The notes under the pieces: generated by a model
Told to the model about the DNA's origin: nothing
Database searches by the model: none
The model's input: only the letters and a program-made list of their open reading frames with translations
Assembly (NCBI GenBank): GCA_021442155.1
Contig: CM038214.1
Span: 312,449,001-312,513,000, forward strand
Length of the DNA: 64,000 nt
Source of the DNA: Cymbidium sinense
Taxonomy: Eukaryota > Streptophyta > Magnoliopsida > Asparagales > Orchidaceae
Direction of reading: 5' to 3'
Program-made: the position numbers and the translations under genes
Part shown: positions 11,081 to 23,595 of the stretch, one piece after another
Position numbering within the stretch: the first letter of the stretch is position 1
Layout: every line of letters starts with the position of its first letter

Positions 11081-14000
11081 AAGTCTTCTAGACACTAAGA
11101 CTTCCACAGGTCATAAGACACTTAACAATTAGGTAAGCACTTAACCTAAGCTGACTTAGAAGGGTTAACCATAGGATTAGGTTATGCCTTAGGGATTAGG
11201 ATAATCCACCACTACAACCCAAATCCAATCCATGTTCACCTTCTCAAACCAAACCTCAAGTTCAATTCAAACATCAAATTCAAATCCACACCCGAACACA
11301 AATTCCAAAACCTAATCATTGAAGCCCATGATTAAATCCAAACTTGAAACCTTTCTTAAGCCATATGACATATCCCATGGACTTAGCCAAATCTTAATCC
11401 AAATCACTCCAAAATCAATTGATTTTCTCACAATCAATTTATACCTTCAATCAAATTCCTAAATATAAATCAAATCTACATTCAAATGATCAAAACTAAA
11501 TTAAACTAAATCAAATTAAATCAAAACCCTTCCTAAGCCATATGATCAATCCATGGACTTAGGCAAATATTAATTCAAATCAAGTCAAACTCAATTGATT
11601 TTCTCACAAATACATCATATTTTCAATTATCTTTAGAAATTTAAATGAAATATACATTTAAATCATCAAAACTAAATCAAAATTCAAACTTAAGCCACAT
11701 GATCCAACTCCATGGACTTAGCCGAATTCCTTCATTCTAAAACCCAAATTCAATTTATTTTCTCATGAATCAATCATATTCACCAATAGAAATAAAATTT
11801 ACAATCATCAAGCCAAACTAAAATCAACCCAAGTCAAACCCAACTTAACCCTTTTGACTTAAAATGTTCAAATGAACCAAAACTCATTTGAACCCAAGTC
11901 GATTGCAATTGAATTTACATATCAATCCCAAATCCATATATAAACTCAACTAAATCAAACTCAACCCAAAATCAAGCCAACTAAACCAAATTGGTCCACT
12001 TGACCCAAAGTGGCCAAATTGACCAATTTGAGTCAAGTTCTAATCCTACCCAAATTAGATTAAACCAAGCCCATCAAAACCTCCCATCATGATTGTTGAT
12101 CACCCTAGGTAGATCAATTCTCACAAATTGGGTCAAACCAAGTCAACTTGGTCATTTGATCAAGTTAACCCCTTAACTCATATGAACCCAAACTAGCCAA
12201 ATTTCAACCTAAGCCTAATCCCTTGAAACTAATGATTCATACCAAATCAAAATCAATATTTGAATATTACTTGACCTTCGATTGAGTTAAACGAAACCCA
12301 ATTGGCCATCTTGACCCAAGTTGACCCAAATTGACCTAAAGACCAAATTAAGTTAAATCAAATATAAAACAAATTGATTCCAACCAATGGCTCAAGTTCA
12401 TTCCAAATTGATTGTTGAACTTGACCAAAGCCATGATTGGACCCAATTGAACCCAATTGAATCCAATTGACCTACTTAGCCCAATTTGACCTAAATGTTC
12501 AAGTTGGCCAAAATAAAAACCAAATCAAAATTAATTGAAACTAAAGCCTATAATAATCTTCAATTCGTCCACTAAATCCAACCAACACCCAACACCCAAT
12601 TTGGCCAATTTGGTCTAATTGGTCAACTTAACCCATTTGATCCAAATGAATTCAAATGAGCCAAAATCAAATATAAGCCTAACTAAACCAAACCAATTGA
12701 GCCAAAACATTCCAAATGATCATATTAACTTGACCCAACCCTTGGTTAGACCCAATTTGATGTATTGGTCAACTTCCCAACCTAACCCAATTTGACCTAA
12801 ATGAGTCAAATTGTTCCAAACCTAACCAAATCAACTCCAACTGACTTGAAATTTGGGCTAACCCACTTTTGGCTCATTTCAAATCTTCCCAAATCAAATC
12901 CAATGCTAATGATCATTCTACCCTTTGGTCAGGGGTATCACATGAGACAAATTGACATGTAAGTGGTCATTTCCATTCTTTGGCCCCTTAGTAATCTCTC
13001 AATGGTCCACCTAGGCAATTAAGACACTGCCCAACCTAACCCAAGGGGTGGTTGAGTTGGCCATGACCCATGGGAGGTAAAATCACCTCACCTTCCCCAT
13101 TGGAGCATTTGAAACCCATAGGAAGCCATACCCATCCATTCAAGATGGTATACATCCCCTCGTTTCCACTCAAACATACACAAAAATAATTCCTCAAAGC
13201 CTTAACTATCCAAGATGAGTCACTAAAGCCATTCCCCAAGCTCCCAAGCTCCTCGATCAAAAATGCCATTCCAATCTATCAAATAGGACACTCCCATTTT
13301 TGGCTAACTTCCCCATTTCTCTATCAAACTCAAATTAACTTTGTGCACCTTTCTTAGGACTCAATGAGGAAGAATGAATCATCTCCCAAGCTTTTTGAGC
13401 ACTAGAGGTGGGACTTTGATCAAATCCGAGCTCTAAATCACAGATTCATGGCCTTCAGAGCGAACATTGAGTAATTGATCCAATTGCTGCTCAATAGAAC
13501 TTCGTCTCCACTAAATGAAGCTTCCTCAATCATTCAAACTGCTAGTCTTGAGCTCCAGTAAGGTATGCTTCCAAAATCGACCCTTAGCCAAAAATGGGTT
13601 GGAGATTTTTGAAGAAAACTTGCATCTCGTGTGATCTTGATCATTATATCTCCTCTGATCAATGTCATAAAGGTGTGGGATCCTTTTGGAGTTGATTCGA
13701 GCTCGGGTAAGCTCAGATCAAGTGAGCAATGGTGGACAGACTCCATTCTCCCTCACTCGCATGATGTTAGATCAATCACTGTCCATTCCATCTAATTAGA
13801 ATGGACGGTCGTGATTAGATCCGCTAGATGGATCTGATTTAATCCTATTAAGCTGTAGAATTAATCATATCAGACGGAGGACAAGAAAGCACGTCCATTG
13901 CCACTACATGGGCGTTGAGCCAGATAAGTTTTAAGTAGCCAATCCTACGGTACCATGGGGAAAGTGCGACACATGGTACCAACAGAATTAAGCTTTAATT

Positions 14001-15302
14001 AGGGTTAATTAATCATTTTTAATGGCTGGAACTTCTAAAAATCTTTAAAAAGTCATAGATAAATTAAAAATGCATATAAATACTCATTGTAAAGATATTT
14101 CAGGAAAATTAATTAAAAAAATTATCTTAATTAATTTTGAATAGTAATTAAGATTTAATAATAAAATTAATTAGCTTAATTACTTTTTAATCACTTGAAC
14201 AATTAATCCCAAATTTTATGGGTTAATTTAATGGGATGACCTCTGCCTCCCATGATTTTCTTGGGATTTATTGCTCACTTAATTAAGAAAATTGACTAAT
14301 TAAACCATAACTAATCTTTTAAGTTAATTAATGATTAATTAATCACATGAACAGTAATAAATTGGTTAATTAAGTTTATTAATCATTGTTTAACATTATG
14401 TGAACTAAGGAATAAGGTTGGGACCCCATTTCCTAAGTTCATTTCACCCTTTTTTAACATGAAATTAATTAAGCTTTAACTAATTATTTAAATCACTTAA
14501 TTAAATTGAAATCATAATCACATCAGACCTTAATTAATTAAATCATGGGGTAGATCTTTAGGTGTTTAATAGCATAAAGGAGTTTAATGAAATTATGGTT
14601 AGTCCACATATGTGGGAAAATCATAAGAGTAATAAATTAAGTCCCTTAATCTAATTTAATATTAATCATGAGCCAATTGCATTAGGCCCCTTTTATTTCC
14701 TAGGATCATTACAAGTTTATTTTCCATGCATATCATGTTGGCTCATAATTATTTAGTTAATTACTTTAAGGTGACAATGGGTAATTAATTCATCTAATTA
14801 AGGGTTCAACATAATTGACCCATAAAATCAACATAATTTCATTTCCTTAAATTAAATCAAATCACTAATGGAATGACTTTAAAATAGTAAGTGATGATTT
14901 TCTTCTCCTCTTTAAATCAAATCAAACCCAAAACTTAATTAATAAAGAAGCTGGTTTGCTTTAGATAATCTTATTTGATTTGATTGTCCTTAAGGCCTAG
15001 TTTGGTTCAATGAATCACATGCTTATATTTGATTGACCTCTTTCCAATCATGTTAAATTTGGTATGTAATTTGAATTCATGAATCCAACTTTTCAAAATC
15101 AATTAAAATAAAATGAATTCATGTTAAATTTGGTATGTCATTTGAATTCATGCATTCATGTTATTATCTCTATTAAATCTAAAAGTATTTTTTAAAAGCT
15201 TATAAATGAATAATAATGTGTAATGATGCTAGTTATAAATGCATAAGAAATGCATGTGCTTATAGCTAGCCCAAGGAGGTCATTTGATTACCTCACTTCC
15301 CT
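11081..15302 (-). repeat. R1 LTR-like / 5' noncoding region
   Basis: A 4.2-kb noncoding block upstream (minus sense) of the protease fragment. About 11100-12900 is rich in CCAAATTGACCCAATTGG-like words and includes three tandem units of about 170 bp. About 12900-13970 is less AT-rich, with GATCCTTTTGGAGTTGAT and an AATGGACGGTCGTGATTAGA phrase of a kind common in plant LTRs. About 13980-15302 is very AT-rich with many TTAATTAA words. It is shared by R2, R4 and partly R5. It could be a long LTR plus leader, but no second copy, PBS or clear TG...CA ends could be identified. No gene was found in it. Confidence 0.55.
11340..11860. repeat. Three tandem ~170-bp units in R1 LTR-like region
   Basis: Three diverged tandem units, each with TAAGCCATATGA then CCATGGACTTAG, beginning near 11353, 11527 and 11689, and each followed by TTGATTTTCTCA-type and TCAATCAT-type words. 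The same three-unit block is present in R2 (24200-24690), R4 (44930-45400) and R5 (62493-62990). Confidence 0.7.
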
Positions 15303-15362
15303 CTTGGTTGATGAAATCAAAAAGAAGAAATGTTGAATCTGAATTTGTTCTTTGTAATAAAA
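15303..15362 (+). pseudogene. GR-RBP 3' UTR tail fused to R1
   Basis: The last ~55 bp of the GR-RBP 3' UTR (CTTGGTTGATGAAATC ... TGAATTTGTTCTTTG) plus its A-run, without the coding part. It follows R1 directly after GATTACCTCACTTCC and is followed by telomere-like repeats, as complete G copies are. A matching remnant sits at 48681-48748 behind R4. Confidence 0.8.
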
Positions 15363-16998
15363 AAACCCCAGAACCATAAACTAAAACCTGAACCTTAAAC
15401 CCTAAATCCTAAAAACCCTAAACCCTAAACCCTAAACCCTAAACCCTAAAACCTACAACCCTAAACCCTAAACCCTAAAATAAAATAAAACCATATAAAC
15501 CTAAAAAACCTAAACTAAATAAAACTTAAAATAAAATAAATAAAACCCTAACCTAAATAAAATAAAATAAAATAAAACTAAAACCTAAACTAAACCTATG
15601 CTTAAACCTAAACCTAAACCTAAACTAAAATAAAAAATAAAAAAGAAAATTAAACTAAAATAAAATAAAATAAATAAAACCTAAACTAAACTACAAATAA
15701 AAAATAAACCTAAATAAAATAAAATCCTAAATAAAATAAAACTAAACTTAAAATATAATAAAATTAAATAAAACCTAAACATAAAAATAAACTTAAAATA
15801 AATAAAAAAATTAAAAACCCCCAAACTAAAAAAACCTAAACCTAAAATAAATAAATAAAATAAACATAAACTAAACTAAAATAAACACAACTAAAATAAA
15901 TAAATTATAAACTTAAAATAAAACTAAACCTAAACCCTAAATGATAAAATAAATAAACTAAAAACCTAAACCTAAATTAAAAAATAAACCTAAAATAAAC
16001 CTAAAATAAAACTAAAAACCAAAAACTTAAAAAAAAAAATAAAAAATGAACTAAAATAAAATAGAACCTAAACCTAAAAATAAAATAAAATAAAATTGAA
16101 CTTATAAATAAACATAAACCTAAACCTAAGCTTAAAATAAACTAAAATAAGACCTAAACTAAAATAAATAAACTAAAATAAGAAAAATAAAATAAATAAA
16201 ATAAAAAAATAAATAAAATAAGAAATAATAAATAAAATAAATATAAAATAAACTAAATAAATTAAAAACTAAACCTACTAGTTTACTTAATTTAAAAATA
16301 AACCTAAATTAAAACATGATCCCTAAACCTAAAACCTAAACCCTAAACTCCAAAAACCCTGGCAAAATCATAAAATGAACCCTAAACTCAAACCCTAAAC
16401 CCAAACCCAAAACCCCAAATCAAAACCATAAACCCTAAATGACCTAAATCACCTTAAACACTAAAACCATAAAACTAGCCACACTCTCAACCTGACCCAC
16501 CCTGACCTAAACCTACCCTTTGCCTGACCTCTCTCCCTCCCTCCCTACCCCCACCCTAACTTAAAACCTTATAAAAAAATAAAACTAAACTCATAAAAAT
16601 AAGACCTAAACTTAAAAGATAAACTAAAAAAACTAAAATAAATAAAATAAAAATAAACTATTAAAATTTAAAATAAAATAAACTAAAATAAATAAATATT
16701 AACTATGTAAATTAAATAAACCTAAACTCTGGGTTTGCTTAATTAAAAATGAAACCTTAAACCTACAACACTAAACCTCAACCCTAAACCCTAAACTCAA
16801 AACCCTAAAAAACATTAAACCCTAAACTCTAAACCCTAACCCTAAACCATAAACCCTAAAACTTTAAACCCTAAACCCTAAACCTTAACAGTAAATGCTA
16901 AACCCTAAACCCTAAAAACTAAACCTAAACCTAAAGTAACTAAATAAATTGAAAAATAAACCTAGACCATAAAACCTAATAAAACTAAACCTAAACCA
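15363..16998 (+). repeat. Telomere-like array T3
   Basis: Near-canonical CCCTAAA at 15400-15480 (about five perfect heptamers in a row near 15415-15450), an A-rich derivative from about 15480 to 16260, landmark copies near 16269-16299 and 16720-16750, and degenerate CCCTAAA to 16998. A C-rich patch at 16485-16560 has CCCTGACC and CTCCCTCC words. The last ~75 bp before G2 (AAGTAACTAAATAAATT onwards) are conserved in front of G3, G6 and G7. Confidence 0.88.
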
Positions 16999-17322
16999 GA
17001 ATGAACATAACCTTGCAGTGAGAACATCACTCAATGAGGCTCGATCTAGATGGGTGGAGGCAAAGGCGAGGTGGCTTATTTGCGGTGGGTGGGGATCTAG
17101 AGGTTCTGGGGGATCTAGAGGTTCTAGGGGATATGGAGGTGGTGGTTGGGGCAGTTGTGATTATGGAGGCGGGATGAGCGATGGAGGTTACAATGGCGAT
17201 GTGAGCGGAGATTAGGGATATGATGGCGATCTCTACTCGAGGGGGTGGTTATGAGAAAGAAGAGAATGGTCGATCCAATCATCTTATGGCTGTGGGAACT
17301 AGAAAGCGATGGTGATCCTCAC
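16999..17322 (+). pseudogene. GR-RBP 3' fragment, copy G2
   Basis: Decayed copy beginning at the same RRM-end position as the others. A Gly-rich frame (GSRGYGGGGWGSCDYGGGMS) is open to a stop near 17213. An 18-bp tandem duplication (17093-17110 and 17111-17128) adds a GSRGS-type repeat unit that other copies lack. The 3' UTR is almost entirely deleted after CTTATGG, so there is no A-run; telomere-like DNA resumes at about 17323. Confidence 0.8.
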
Positions 17323-17610
17323 AAACCTAAACCTAAACCCTAAACCCTCCTAAACCATAAATCCTAAACCCAAACCTAAACTCTAAACCCACAAACTCTA
17401 AACCTAAACCTCCTAACCTAAACTCTAAACCCTAAAACCTGAAACCCTAAACCCTAAAATTATAAACCTTAAATGTTAAAACCTACAACCCTAAACCCAA
17501 AATCCTAAACCCCAAATCCTAAACTCTAAGCCCTAAACCCTAAACTTGAAACACTAAACTAACCCTAAACCCCAAACCCTAAACCCTAAACTAACCCTAA
17601 ACCCTAAACC
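17323..17610 (+). repeat. Telomere-like array T4
   Basis: Degenerate CCCTAAA repeats between GR-RBP copy G2 and AT-rich module S2. No landmark and no A-rich sub-block. Confidence 0.88.
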
Positions 17611-19023
17611 TTGAATAAAGATGTCATTTGGAGTAGATCTAAAGAATGACCCAATCCTAACATAATTATGGTAGCTAAAGAACATGTCTTCAAGAAACTT
17701 TCCCTAAACTATTACAAATTTGAATACCTAAACCCTAACCCTAAATTATATTATAATACCATATATTATTATAGTATAATGTAGCATGATATATTTGAGC
17801 ATGTATGTGTTTTGAATGTTATAAGTTGTTTTGAAAAAATTTTTGTATATTTTGGTATTGTGCCCGATAGTCTATATTAATTTAAATTATAAAAATATTG
17901 ATTTAAAAAATTAGATGATGAAATTTGTTAAATTTGAAGTGGAAATTAGGTTTTAGTACCAAAGGTGTGCTACGCCACTTGTAGTCTAAAAATTATGATT
18001 TTCTGTTCAAAATAATATTTTATGTTGTATCATAGTATAGCATCTTATATCATAATATATTATTCTGTGTATTTTATATTCTTTTAGTATTTTACAATCA
18101 TGCAGTCTAGCTTACACTAGCATTATTTATAAAAATGTTGATTTAAACTTTAAAATTATGGAATTTGGCCAAATTCATAATAGGAAGAGCATGGCATCAT
18201 AATATATTATTCCAATTTAAAATATGTAAGAAATAGGACTAAAATATATAATTTTTTATTATTTAGACTAATTTTATGATTTTTTATCTTAAGCAATCCC
18301 TTGTGATGTGATATGCAATATAATATTATATATTATGTTATATTGTATTATAATTTAGGATGCCATAACATAGTGTAGCATCATGCATTATAACCATTTT
18401 GTAGTACTACTTATTGTTTAGCATATTTTAGTTTGTGATAGTATGATGTAGTAGAGTTTGTACTAGTATAATTCATAAACATACTGATTTATAGGATGAG
18501 ATGATGGGATTTGGCCAAATTTAAGGTATGCTTTAAGGAACATCATTAGGGGTGTTCTATGGTGTGTCATTTAATCAAAAGAATGGAATTTTGCATCCAA
18601 AATAAATGTTCATTTTTCAACCAAATTTTATAAATTTTTTACTTAAAGTGACTCATTTTAAAGTGTAATGATAGATAATATATTACATGAAAGCATATTA
18701 AAATATATTGTACATAACAATATAACTTCACAAATATAAGAATGTGGTGGTGTGTTACTAAATGTTATTGTACATTTTAGTATGTTTTACTTTGATATAA
18801 CACATTGGGTCAAAACTCACAAAAAATGTTAATTTGAAGGCTAAGATGGAAGAGTTTGGCCAATTTATGGCACACACCAAGCAACAAAATTATGCTATTT
18901 CTACCATTTCTAGTAATAAAATAACACTTTTGCATCCAAAATGAACACTATTCATATTTTGATAAAATTTTGTTATTTGTTCCTTTTAAGTGATTCTAAT
19001 GAGGTAATGTTAGACAATATATT
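17611..19023. repeat. AT-rich 335-bp-unit module S2 (truncated)
   Basis: Second copy of the AT module, starting TTGAATAAAGATGTCATT. Units are recognisable near 17889, 18130, 18475 and 18823. It breaks off inside the fourth unit at about 19023 and joins directly to sequence that in R1 lies near 6210. This copy has therefore lost the fifth unit and most of the element's 3' noncoding region, about 2.3 kb in R1 coordinates. Confidence 0.75.
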
Positions 19024-19340
19024 ATCTTAAGGAAGGAAAGAAGCGGACTTACATCCACCAAAGAAAGAAGACCACTAGGGTGACACAATAGTAGAGTAGC
19101 ACATTAGCCCAACCTAGAGCAACTTCTTGTGAGTCTTTGTTGAGGGCATTATCTCAACTCAGAGTACCCTGAGACAAATGATATGTGTTTTTTTTATATG
19201 TTTGTGTTTTGTCAATGAGGAATAAAACACCGCTCGGGTTCCGTACACCTACCTTAAACACATCGTGGTCAATTCGCAAACAAGAAAATTTTTAACATGG
19301 AAGAGATTGAATTCAAAATATAATTTTCATTGATGATACT
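19024..19340 (-). repeat. R2 3' noncoding remnant
   Basis: Only the segment nearest integrase survives (GGACTTACATCCACCAAAG ... GTGACACAATAG ... CTACCTTAAACACATCGTGG). It corresponds to about 6210-6560 of R1. No coding potential. Confidence 0.7.
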
Positions 19341-20560
19341 TATTTTCCAATGTGATTTATAATATCTCTTTAAGTAGTTCCCATTGATTGGAAGCATTGG
19401 GCACTCTCCCTTATGAATAATAAGCTGATAAGATCCTCCTTGGTAGGGCTTCTATGTGGCAAAAGAGTCTTCCCAAGTGGGTTCAAACTTGCCTCCCATC
19501 TTACGATGGGTAATAATCAGTATCCATAAAGCTAAAATAAGCTCTCCTACTTGAAAAGCTCTAGGATGGACCAACTTGTTGTGAGCTTGAATCATTTTAG
19601 CTTTGTAGAACTTGAGGTTTTGGCATGCCCGTAGGTGTTTATCCTCCAAACCTTCAAGTTCTTCTAACCACAACTTGGCATTCTGCTTTATTGTGATCTT
19701 ACACCCCACTGCTATCCTTAGTGATGGGAGTTGGACTTCTAATGGTAGAACAGATTTGTACCCACACACTAAAGAGAAAGGAGTAGATTGAGTTGGAGTT
19801 CTATATGTGGTGCGGTAGGCCCACAAGGCTTCAACTAACTATTCATGCCATTGTTGCATACTTTTGTTGAGTGTCTTCTTCAGTATTTGGATAAGAATTT
19901 TGTTAAAAGCTTCTGCTAAGCCATTTACCCTTGGGTAGTTGATGGTAGAATATATCTAATCTATGTTCTGTCTTTGAGAAAATTTGTTGATCTTGATGCT
20001 CTTGAATGTAATATAATTATTAGAAATAATTCGTCGAGGCACTATGAACCTATATAAGATATGGATCCTAAAAAATTGGTGCATATGCTGAACTGTGACC
20101 TCTCTGAGCAAAATCTCCTTCACCCATTTGGAAAAGTAGTCAGTAGCAGCAAAGATGAACCGATGACTTTTGGAAGGAGGATCAATCAGACCCACTATGT
20201 CGGCACCCCAACCCTCGAATGGCCATGAGGCTAATGTAGGATGTAGAATGTTGGATGGTTGGTGTAGGACCACACCATGTATTTGAAAATCGTGGCACCA
20301 CCTAGCCATATCCTTGCAATCTTTGATCATCGATAACTAGTAGTATCCTAGTCTCTTAATCTTGGCTTTCATCTTCAAACTGGATTGTTGGCTCCACATA
20401 ATCCTGAGTGTATCTCAGTCACAACCTTATAGGATTCATGTTTGTCTAAATAATGTAACCACATATGATCGAAAGACCGCTGGTATTAGACACCATCCAC
20501 AGGAGCATAGGAAAGTGCTTTCTGCTTCATCTGATGGCCTTGAGACTTCTCTTGAGATAG
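19340..20560 (-). pseudogene. Integrase remnant of R2
   Basis: Two long open segments. 19956-20330 carries the core, with WPFEGWGADIVGLIDPP (first catalytic Asp), FSKWVKEILLREVT and VPRRIISNNYITFKS; the second catalytic Asp has become Asn (ISNN). 19452-19826 carries the C-terminal part, with MWAYRTTYRTPTQSTPFSLV, HPRAFQVGELILAL and GGKFEPTWED before the GPY/F module. Unlike R1, R4 and R5, the codon after VPR is still CGA (Arg), not a stop. This is the longest-preserved integrase in the window, yet it is inactive by frameshift and active-site change. Confidence 0.9.
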
Positions 20561-20739
20561 TTTGCCTATATTTAGGTAATTTATGAATGATTACCTCCAA
20601 TCTAACTCCTCATCCTTCTTGGCAATGGCAACCTCCCCTTCAAGAGAGTACTTTTTGATGAGTTCAATATCTCAAGGTACAGACTTATCTATTTTGGACT
20701 TTTATTGATATTGACTCATCCTCTAGACATGCCAACTTT

Positions 20740-21690
20740 GGCAAGCTTGGCTAAAGCATACACTATGGTGTTATCTCCTCAAGGAATCTTAGAAATTGTA
20801 ACCTCCAAGATTGGGCCAATAATTCCATCTCGTGGTAGTAGTGATGGAGCTTGGGCTTTATAACTTTATAGGACCCAACAATTTGGTTGATAACTAGAAT
20901 CCCCAATGATGTTGATGTTTTTTATGCTTAAAGTAACCACTAACTCTAGATTGGCAATTAGAGCCTCATATTTGGCTTCATTATTGGTGCAAGGATTGGA
21001 CATATGATATAAGAATCTCATCACATCATAGTCTGGAGTTAAGAGAACTATTCCTACCCCTGCCTTTCCTGGAATAGTAGATTATGGTTCTTCTCTTCTT
21101 TCAGAGGAGGCCACACCATCAAAGTACATCTCCCAATAATGAATTCTAGTATCCCCTAAGTTCATAATTTATTCATCGGGGAGATCATCACTAAGCGAAG
21201 AGTCAGCAGGAAGTGGGTGTGCTAATAAGAAATCTGATAGTGCTTGTCCTTTCACAGGACAGAGGGGTACAAAAGTAATGTCAAACTACGAGAGGATCAT
21301 GGACTATCATGCTAACCGTCTGGATAGTGTCGATCGTGTCATGAGATACTATAGTGGATTGATCCTAGATTAAGTTCACCTTTGAGGAAGCATGTTGTGC
21401 TGTAGCTTTTGTGATGCAAAGATTAAAGCTAGACAATTCTTCTCAATGGGTGGATAGTTAGCCTCAGTAGGGATTAGACGACGGCTAAGGTAGTAGAGCA
21501 AATTTTTCTTCCCTTCACCATTGGCTTGGACCAACAAAGCACCAAAGGAGTCATCTAGTGCAACATTTCAAAGTATGAGTGGTTTGCCCAGGATAGGGGC
21601 TACTAGAACAGACAACATCAACAGGTAATGCTTGATGTCTTCGAAGGCATGGTCACACTTGTCTTGCCACTTGAACTTGGCATTCTTTTT
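20740..21690 (-). pseudogene. RNase H and second RNase H remnant of R2
   Basis: The first RNase H follows the RT thumb from about 21690. The second RNase H at about 20930-21150 reads YWEMYFDGVASSE (catalytic Asp kept) and VMRFLYHMSNPCTNNEAKYE across one in-frame stop. The layout matches R1. Confidence 0.8.
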
Positions 21691-22740
21691 GACAAGTGCT
21701 AAGAATGGCTGATATTTTCCTAATAAGTTGGATATAAAGCATCTTAGATATGCAAGCTACCATTGGAATAATCTGAGTTGAGTTAAAGTTTTAGGGAGTG
21801 GCATTTCTAATATCACCTTGAGCTTCTCATCGATTTCAATTCCCTAGTGTGAGAATAATAAACCCAAGGAATTTCCTTAAAGTTACTCAGCACTTGTGGG
21901 TTCATTTTGAGGTTAAATTGTCTTAACTGTTCAAAAACTACTCTCAAGTGAAAGAGATGGTCTTCCTTTTCTCTACTTTTGACCACGAGATCATCGACAT
22001 AGCACTCATCTTGATGATTACTGAGTTCATCGAAGATTCAAGTCATAGCCCACTGGTATGTAGCAGTAGCTTTTTTAAGGCTGAAAGGCATGACCTTATA
22101 ATAATAAATTTTGATCGGGGTTCTAAAAGAAATGTTTTTATCATCTTTTGGGGCCATCTTTATTTGGTTATATCTAGATGAGCCATCCATGAAAGAGAAG
22201 ACTGTATGAGATGAGATAATGTCTACCATCAGCTCCGAGATGGGTAGTGGAATTCATCTTTTGGGCATGCCTTATTTAAATCCATAAAATCAATGTATAT
22301 GTGAATTTGGTCATTCATTTTCTTAACTAGGAAAACGCTGGCTAACCAAGTAGGGTATTTTTCTTTTTGGATGAAGCCAACATCAATTAGTTTCTTAACT
22401 TCATAAATGACTTGTTGTTCTATATCTAATCACATGTGTGTGTACTTGCATGATAGGGTTAGCGGTAGGCTCTTATTTTGGTTTATGGACCCATCGAGCC
22501 AATTGCATCTCTTTATAACTCCATGCATAGATTTCCTTAAACTCAATCAATAGCCTAAGTAAGTCATTGGTTTCAATTTCATTCAACAAATAACTGATCT
22601 ATGTCAGGCATGGATCTTCTTCAGTTCCTAAGTTAATTTCCTTGAGCTCATCAATGGTTAACTTGATCTTTTCTTCAAACTCTGATGGTGCATATTTGAC
22701 TTCAAAATTGTCTGGATCATCTGAAATTTCTATGTATAGC
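21691..22740 (-). pseudogene. Reverse transcriptase remnant of R2
   Basis: The core is open at 22038-22229 (FMDGSSRYNQIKMAPKDD, then YYYKVMPFSLKKATATYQ). The catalytic YVDD is intact at 21990-22001, followed by LVVKSREKED. Frameshifts and stops separate this from the connection region (about 22460-22740) and the thumb, so no functional enzyme can be made. Confidence 0.88.
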
Positions 22741-23595
22741 TCCTCATATGAGTTGATGTGATTTCAAAAGAACCTATCATATTCCAAATGATTGGTGATG
22801 ACTAAGTAGTAATCATTATCATCGATTGGACCCTTGCTTGAATCTAATCTAGTCTTGATTGAGAGCTTTTGCATTTGTTCTTCCTATTCTTTCAAAGTGG
22901 TTTGTCTTGTGCTTTGACCAAGTATGTGGGATTAACCCTTTTTGTTAAATTATGTACACAAGCGGTACTAATTGAAATTCTATTAAATCTTTATATGAAA
23001 CATCCTCAAGTTCTACATCAACTTCTTGACTTGAGGATGATGCTCTCAAAAAGAACCTCACGAGTCTTCAAACGTGGATGACTTAGGGGCTTTCTTAACT
23101 ACTAAACCCTCAGCTTTTTGAGAGAAAAGTGTGGTTAGAGCTAAGGTTCCCAACTGTTGCCTAACTATTTCACATATAGACTAGGATACACTTATGCTTT
23201 GCTTTGGAACCTGGTCTTCATCTCTATCTGGCTCAAGTGTCACCTCCAAGAGAATCTACTGCCATATAAGACTCATCCTATGAACTAGATTCTAAGCCTC
23301 TATGGATAGCAGGTGTACTCTTGGTAGCTGAGACATGTCTTCTATTGGGTGGCCAATAATGAGGTTTTCTGTCCCTAGGACTGCCTCTGAATTGACCTCT
23401 TCCTCTATCGAGTGGAGGTCAGGTCATCCTACCCATATGTTCGAATAGAGTAACAAACTGTGGGTTCAATCTAATGTTAGACTCCACTTCCTCCTCCAAG
23501 TCTATTTTTGCTCCCTTTTATTTTCTTTTTTATTTTTCTTTTTCTTTTCTTTTTCTTTTTCTCTTTCATTTTCTTTTATTTTTTTATTTTTAAAC
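22741..23595 (-). pseudogene. PR-RT spacer of R2
   Basis: Same spacer as in R1: a LEVDVE-like acidic segment near 23010-23040 and a polypyrimidine tract at about 23512-23591 that reads Lys/Glu-rich on the minus strand. Interrupted by frameshifts. Confidence 0.6.

Larger units (their letters stand above)
4076..15302 (-). mobile_element. Tat-lineage Ty3/gypsy remnant R1
   Basis: Decayed LTR-retrotransposon in minus orientation: LTR-like or 5' noncoding DNA (11081-15302), protease C-terminal half, spacer, RT, RNase H, second (archaeal-type) RNase H, integrase, then a repeat-rich 3' noncoding region (4076-6560). The order PR-RT-RNH-IN identifies Ty3/gypsy, and the second RNase H points to the Tat lineage. 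Gag and the protease active site are absent, and pol is broken by many frameshifts and stops. No LTR pair or target-site duplication could be recognised. The right end is fused to a GR-RBP 3' UTR tail. Confidence 0.85.

Noticed and set aside
11340..11860. CRISPR-like regularly spaced repeats
   Set aside because: Units of about 170 bp are diverged over their whole length, without identical short repeats and unique spacers, and the context is a plant retroelement.
2481..15302. A paired-LTR structure for R1
   Set aside because: The left flank (AT module and 3' repeats) and the right flank (LTR-like region) share no recognisable similarity, and no TG...CA ends, PBS or target-site duplication could be identified by eye.
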